A DNA stretch of 9,058 nucleotides. Origin: Desulfobacteraceae bacterium. GTDB taxonomy: Bacteria; Desulfobacterota; Desulfobacteria; Desulfobacterales; Desulfobacteraceae. The stretch lies in contig DAOWDR010000556.1 in assembly GCA_030638935.1 (NCBI GenBank), forward strand, positions 1 through 9,058, read 5' to 3'. Shown here piece after piece: positions 5,972 through 9,058 of the stretch; positions within the stretch are counted from its first letter, which is position 1, and every line of letters starts with the position of its first letter. The notes under the pieces were generated by a model. It was given only the letters and a program-made list of their open reading frames with translations, had not been told where the DNA came from and ran no database searches. The translations under genes were made by a program, and so were the position numbers.

Positions 5972-7144
5972 ATGACAACCCTTGATGAACTCCTTGAAAG
6001 AGACAGACAAAGAGAAGAAGACGGGTTTAAGAGAAAAATCCGCATCGGTCAAATTGTAAAACCAGGTTCAGGCGGCAAGGAAAAAATCATTGTGGTGCCG
6101 ACAACCGTTGAAGAAAAATTTGTCCATGACGAGATTAACCTGGAGCAGGAGCAGGGGGAAGGTGAACCCACCGGCGGAACAGGAGAAGGAGAGGAAGGCG
6201 ATATCATCGGTGAACAGCCGGTCAGACCCGAAGAAGGCGAGGGTGAGGGGGAAGGTTCAGGAGAAGGCCCCGGGGAAGGAGAGGGCGGGGAACATGAATT
6301 TGAGGCCAATGCCTATGAACTGGGAAAGGTGTTGTCCCAGGATTTTCAGCTCCCCAATTTAAAGGATAAAGGGAAAAAAAGAACCCTGGCCAAGTATATT
6401 TATGATCTTACTGATAAAAATAAAGGTTCGGGGCAGTTTCTGGATAAAAAAGCCACTCTTAAAAAAATTGTACAGACCAATATCATGCTGGGCCGGGTCC
6501 CGGATGTTTCCGACATTGACACCACCCAGTTTATCATCTCCCCCCAGGATCTAATTTACAGGATTCTTTCCAGGGAAAAAGATTTTGAATCCCAGGCATT
6601 GGTTTTTTTCCTAAGGGATTACTCCGGGTCCATGGGAGGGAAGGTCACCCAAGCCGTGGTTTCCCAGCATGTAATGCTATATTCCTGGCTCATGTATCAA
6701 TACGAGAAACAGGTGGAAACACGGTTTATCCTCCATGATACAGATGCCAAGGAAGTTTCTGATTTTTATAAATATTATTCTTATAAGGTGGCTGGCGGCA
6801 CCAAGGTTTTTACCGCATTTAAACTGGTCAATGATATTGTGGAAAGAGAGAATCTGGCCAGGGATTATAATATTTATGTTTTCCATGGCACAGATGGCGA
6901 CGACTGGGATAAGGAAGGAAAACAGACCCTAACTGAAATTAAGCGGATGATGGCGTATGTGGCCAGGATCGGTATTTCCATTGTGGAACACTCCTATGTT
7001 GGGAGCAAGCAGACGGAAGTTGAAAAATATTTAAAATCGTCAGGTATATTAACCAAGCACAAAGAGCTGATAAAATTGGATGTGATGGGTGAGAATGTGG
7101 ATGATTCAAGAATTATCCAAGGTATAAAACGACTTATTTCCTAA
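5972..7144 (+). CDS. yeaH: YeaH/YhbH family (DUF444) protein with vWA domain
   Basis: This 390-residue partner of PrkA is a DUF444 (YeaH in E. coli, YhbH in Bacillus) protein. Residues 1-50 hold the basic N terminus (DRQREEDGFKRKI, then the EKIIVVPTT segment). Residues 57-109 are a Glu/Gly-rich low-complexity linker. From about residue 205 a von Willebrand A fold begins, with the MIDAS-like metal site D216-Y-S218-G-S220-M-G, a probable third ligand in GGTKVF (T277) and HGTDGDDW (305-312). The protein is a little shorter than E. coli YeaH (about 427 residues). It lies 75 bp after prkA, without a visible terminator between them. A MIDAS protein beside an AAA+ ATPase suggests substrate recruitment or regulation of that ATPase (inference from analogous AAA+/vWA pairs). 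Confidence 0.92.
   Translation: MTTLDELLERDRQREEDGFKRKIRIGQIVKPGSGGKEKIIVVPTTVEEKFVHDEINLEQEQGEGEPTGGTGEGEEGDIIGEQPVRPEEGEGEGEGSGEGPGEGEGGEHEFEANAYELGKVLSQDFQLPNLKDKGKKRTLAKYIYDLTDKNKGSGQFLDKKATLKKIVQTNIMLGRVPDVSDIDTTQFIISPQDLIYRILSREKDFESQALVFFLRDYSGSMGGKVTQAVVSQHVMLYSWLMYQYEKQVETRFILHDTDAKEVSDFYKYYSYKVAGGTKVFTAFKLVNDIVERENLARDYNIYVFHGTDGDDWDKEGKQTLTEIKRMMAYVARIGISIVEHSYVGSKQTEVEKYLKSSGILTKHKELIKLDVMGENVDDSRIIQGIKRLIS
6140..6295 (+). repeat. Glu/Gly low-complexity linker in yeaH
   Basis: Residues 57-109 of YeaH are almost wholly E, G, P, S and Q with repeated GEG units, encoded by purine-rich GGGGAAGG-like runs. The segment separates the basic N terminus from the folded part and should be disordered and strongly acidic. 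Length variation between strains is likely because of the simple-sequence DNA. Confidence 0.7.
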
Positions 7145-7213
7145 CCAATTTTATTTTTTAACCCATCTTATTTTCTAAGTGGTTTGGTTGTGTAACCAGA
7201 AAGGCAGATACCT

Positions 7214-8869
7214 ATGGAACTTGTGAGTCAACATGTCAAAGGCATTATGGAAGAGTGCAAGATTCGGGCTCGGGATGCAGGATTACGCTTTGACGACGAG
7301 ACCCTTGAATATATTGTAACCAATAGGGATATGATCGAACTGAGCCCTAAGGTGATGATACCCACCATGTATGATTATTGGGTCCATGATGTAAGGGTGT
7401 TGTCCGGTAAGGGCATGTATGAAGCCTATCCCTCCAACCCCTATGAAACTGTTATCAATACGCGGCCGGCAATTTCCTATTACAATGATAATAACCCGGA
7501 CTGGCTCAATGTCATGATTTTTTACCATGTTCTGGGACACATTGATTTTTTCCAGAACAATCTCTTTTACAAAAATACCTGGGATGTAGATCTGACAGGT
7601 CAGGCTCTGGCCGATAAGCGCCTGATTTCAAAACTTCGCTCTGAAAAGGGAAGGCTGGTGGATTATGTGATTGAATTTTCCAGGGGGATAGACAATTTGG
7701 TGGGCTATTTCCGGGAAATCAATATAATTATTTCCAAGGAGAATCTAAGAAAAGAGAATCAAGGCAAGGTCAATATAGTAGATTACTATTTTGATATTTT
7801 TTTACAGAGAATAAAAGGGGTTTCCCATAACACCTATTTAAAAGAGATTACCCGATACAATGATAGCCAAAAAATGAATACTGATTTTTTTGAACCGGTT
7901 ATTAGCAAATATCCGGAATTTGAAGAACTCTACAGAAAAAAGAAGGCGTCAAAAATCCATCATGAGTCCGATGTGATGGAATATATTATCCAGCATTCTC
8001 CATTTTTGAAGTTGGATGAAAATAAATGGATGAAGACCATTATCCAGATTGTCCGGAATACCTCTTTGTATTTTCAGCCCCAGATACGAACTAAAATAAT
8101 GAACGAAGGGTGGGCCAGTTATTGGCACGAATATTTATTCATGCGGGATGACAGAATATGCGGACATGAAGCTGATTTTGCAAAGATCAATGCAGGTGTA
8201 ACCTCCATGCCCAAGGTTGGTTTAAACCCTTACGCACTGGGCATGAGACTTTTCCAGCATATTGAAGATATGGAGGACAAGGGATGTTATTCCTTTGATT
8301 ATTATTGCCAGAAAGATGAAATAAAAAAACAAAAATATAATAGCTTCAAAAAATCAGGAGGCCAATATATTTTTAAAATAAGGGAGGATCTGAATGATTT
8401 TACCTTTATAAACAGGTATATTGACCAGGAGTTTTTAACCAAACATCAATTGTTTGTATCTGGGAAAAGATTTAATCAAACCCGGATGTCCTGGGAATAC
8501 TATATAAAATCAAAAAATGCCCAGGATTACAAAAAAATGGTAATAGACACCCTTTACCATCCGCCCGAGGTTAGTGTGGATGCTGATAAATCAGTCAAAG
8601 GCGTTCTTTATTTAAACCATTTGTTTGAAGAAAAGCCCTTGAAAACTGATTTTATCGAAAACACCATGATGGGTATTGAATACCTTTGGGGGGGACCTGT
8701 TCATTTAGAGACCAGTGACCCGATTGGTGAAGCCAAACCTGCGGGAAGTTACACCAATTTTTGGGATCCTTCAGCCGCTGGATCCAAAGCCCCTGAACCC
8801 CAAACAATTCAATGGAAGAGAATGCGCTATGTGATGGAAAATCGTAAACTGCATAAGCGGGAGCTATAG
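7214..8869 (+). CDS. spoVR: SpoVR family protein (YcgB-like)
   Basis: This 551-residue SpoVR-family protein is the third conserved member of the prkA-yeaH-spoVR cluster. SpoVR is known from Bacillus sporulation (spore cortex formation) and YcgB from enterobacterial stationary phase; its biochemical activity is not established. Visible landmarks are YDYWVHDVRVLSGKG (residues 53-67), NPYETVINTRPAISYY (75-90), FYHVLGHIDFFQNN (103-116), NEGWASYWHEYLF (297-309) and GLNPYALGMRLFQHIED (336-352). The His and acidic residues H105, H109, D111, E298, H305 and E306 look like a possible metal site (inference). It is longer than Bacillus SpoVR (about 470 residues) and E. coli YcgB (about 510); the last 60 residues, rich in Pro, Gly and Trp, may be lineage-specific. 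The gap to yeaH is 69 bp with AAGG 9 nt before ATG. The next gene starts 6 bp after the stop. Confidence 0.93.
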   Translation: MELVSQHVKGIMEECKIRARDAGLRFDDETLEYIVTNRDMIELSPKVMIPTMYDYWVHDVRVLSGKGMYEAYPSNPYETVINTRPAISYYNDNNPDWLNVMIFYHVLGHIDFFQNNLFYKNTWDVDLTGQALADKRLISKLRSEKGRLVDYVIEFSRGIDNLVGYFREINIIISKENLRKENQGKVNIVDYYFDIFLQRIKGVSHNTYLKEITRYNDSQKMNTDFFEPVISKYPEFEELYRKKKASKIHHESDVMEYIIQHSPFLKLDENKWMKTIIQIVRNTSLYFQPQIRTKIMNEGWASYWHEYLFMRDDRICGHEADFAKINAGVTSMPKVGLNPYALGMRLFQHIEDMEDKGCYSFDYYCQKDEIKKQKYNSFKKSGGQYIFKIREDLNDFTFINRYIDQEFLTKHQLFVSGKRFNQTRMSWEYYIKSKNAQDYKKMVIDTLYHPPEVSVDADKSVKGVLYLNHLFEEKPLKTDFIENTMMGIEYLWGGPVHLETSDPIGEAKPAGSYTNFWDPSAAGSKAPEPQTIQWKRMRYVMENRKLHKREL

Positions 8870-8875
8870 TCTATT

Positions 8876-9058
8876 ATGGAAAAAAAATTATCCCCAACTG
8901 AATCCGTGGACCAGGCCCTTGGACTGCTGGATAACAATATATCAGACTATCAGCGGTTGAAACCAATTGCATTTCAAGAATTTTTAAGTGTTTTAAAAGC
9001 AAATCCGTCTCAAATCCTGAGAAATATATTTCAGGCGTTTCATGCCATGATCAAGAGC
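8876..9058 (+). CDS. N-terminal fragment of a probable second PrkA-like protein (cut by window end)
   Basis: The frame is open from ATG 8876 to the window edge (61 codons). The peptide begins MEKKLSPTESVDQALGLLD and continues with RLKPIAFQEFLSVL (residues 28-41) and RNIFQAFHAMIKS at the end. This resembles the helical N terminus I associate with the second PrkA-type AAA protein found beside spoVR in delta-proteobacterial genomes, from memory of the family only. It is unlike the N terminus of the prkA at 3833. The ribosome site GGGAG (8859-8863) lies inside the end of spoVR, 12 nt before the ATG. The 6-bp gap to spoVR argues for cotranscription. The P-loop that would confirm the call lies beyond the window, so the assignment is tentative. 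Confidence 0.55.
   Translation, partial: MEKKLSPTESVDQALGLLDNNISDYQRLKPIAFQEFLSVLKANPSQILRNIFQAFHAMIKS

Noticed and set aside
6049..6309. Minus-strand Ser/Pro-rich frame (86 codons).
   Set aside because: It is the antisense reading of the Glu/Gly linker of yeaH; the repetitive composition explains its openness.
7193..7202. TAACCAGAAA shared between the prkA leader (3705-3714) and the spoVR upstream gap, plus a 5-bp hairpin TGGTT-GTGT-AACCA at 7185-7198.
   Set aside because: A shared 10-mer is expected by chance in a window of this size, and the stem is too short to support as a site.

Overview
The window looks like chromosomal DNA of a Gram-negative, anaerobic-type bacterium, most likely a desulfobacterial (Desulfobacterota, e.g. 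Desulfobacteraceae-like) sulfate reducer. This rests on gene content (a ferredoxin-nitroreductase fusion, and a prkA-yeaH-spoVR cluster followed by what appears to be a second prkA-like gene) and on moderate, AT-leaning composition. It is an inference; no rRNA or marker gene is present. No tRNA, CRISPR array, insertion sequence or phage gene was seen.

Layout. (1) Positions 1-126 hold the 3' end of an unrecognised frame. (2) 208-1146 (+) is a lone NrtA/SsuA-type substrate-binding-like protein without a visible signal peptide. (3) 3453-1167 (-) is a two-gene operon: a 2x[4Fe-4S] ferredoxin-nitroreductase fusion, then a MerR-like protein with a coiled coil, eight acidic DDLSxLI-type repeats and a C-terminal HTH-like tail. 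The operon converges on gene 2 and probably ends at a small hairpin with a U-rich tail. (4) 3454-3832 is a 379-bp divergent intergenic region with a near-consensus sigma-70 promoter (TTGACA-N17-TATATT), several inverted repeats, and a GC-rich hairpin abutting the Shine-Dalgarno of the next gene. (5) 3833-9058 (+) is the cluster prkA (AAA+ 'serine kinase') - yeaH/DUF444 (vWA domain) - spoVR - start of a second prkA-like gene, cut by the window edge.

How the genes work together. PrkA is a P-loop ATPase and YeaH carries a MIDAS-type von Willebrand A domain. This AAA+/vWA pairing recalls MoxR-vWA, RavA-ViaA and CbbQ-CbbO remodelling machines (inference). SpoVR is the conserved third partner; in known bacteria these three are tied to stationary phase, starvation or sporulation. 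The short gaps (75, 69 and 6 bp), the shared strand and a single strong promoter ahead of prkA support one transcript. The second prkA-like gene after spoVR suggests a two-ATPase version of the system. The left-hand genes have no clear functional link to this cluster.
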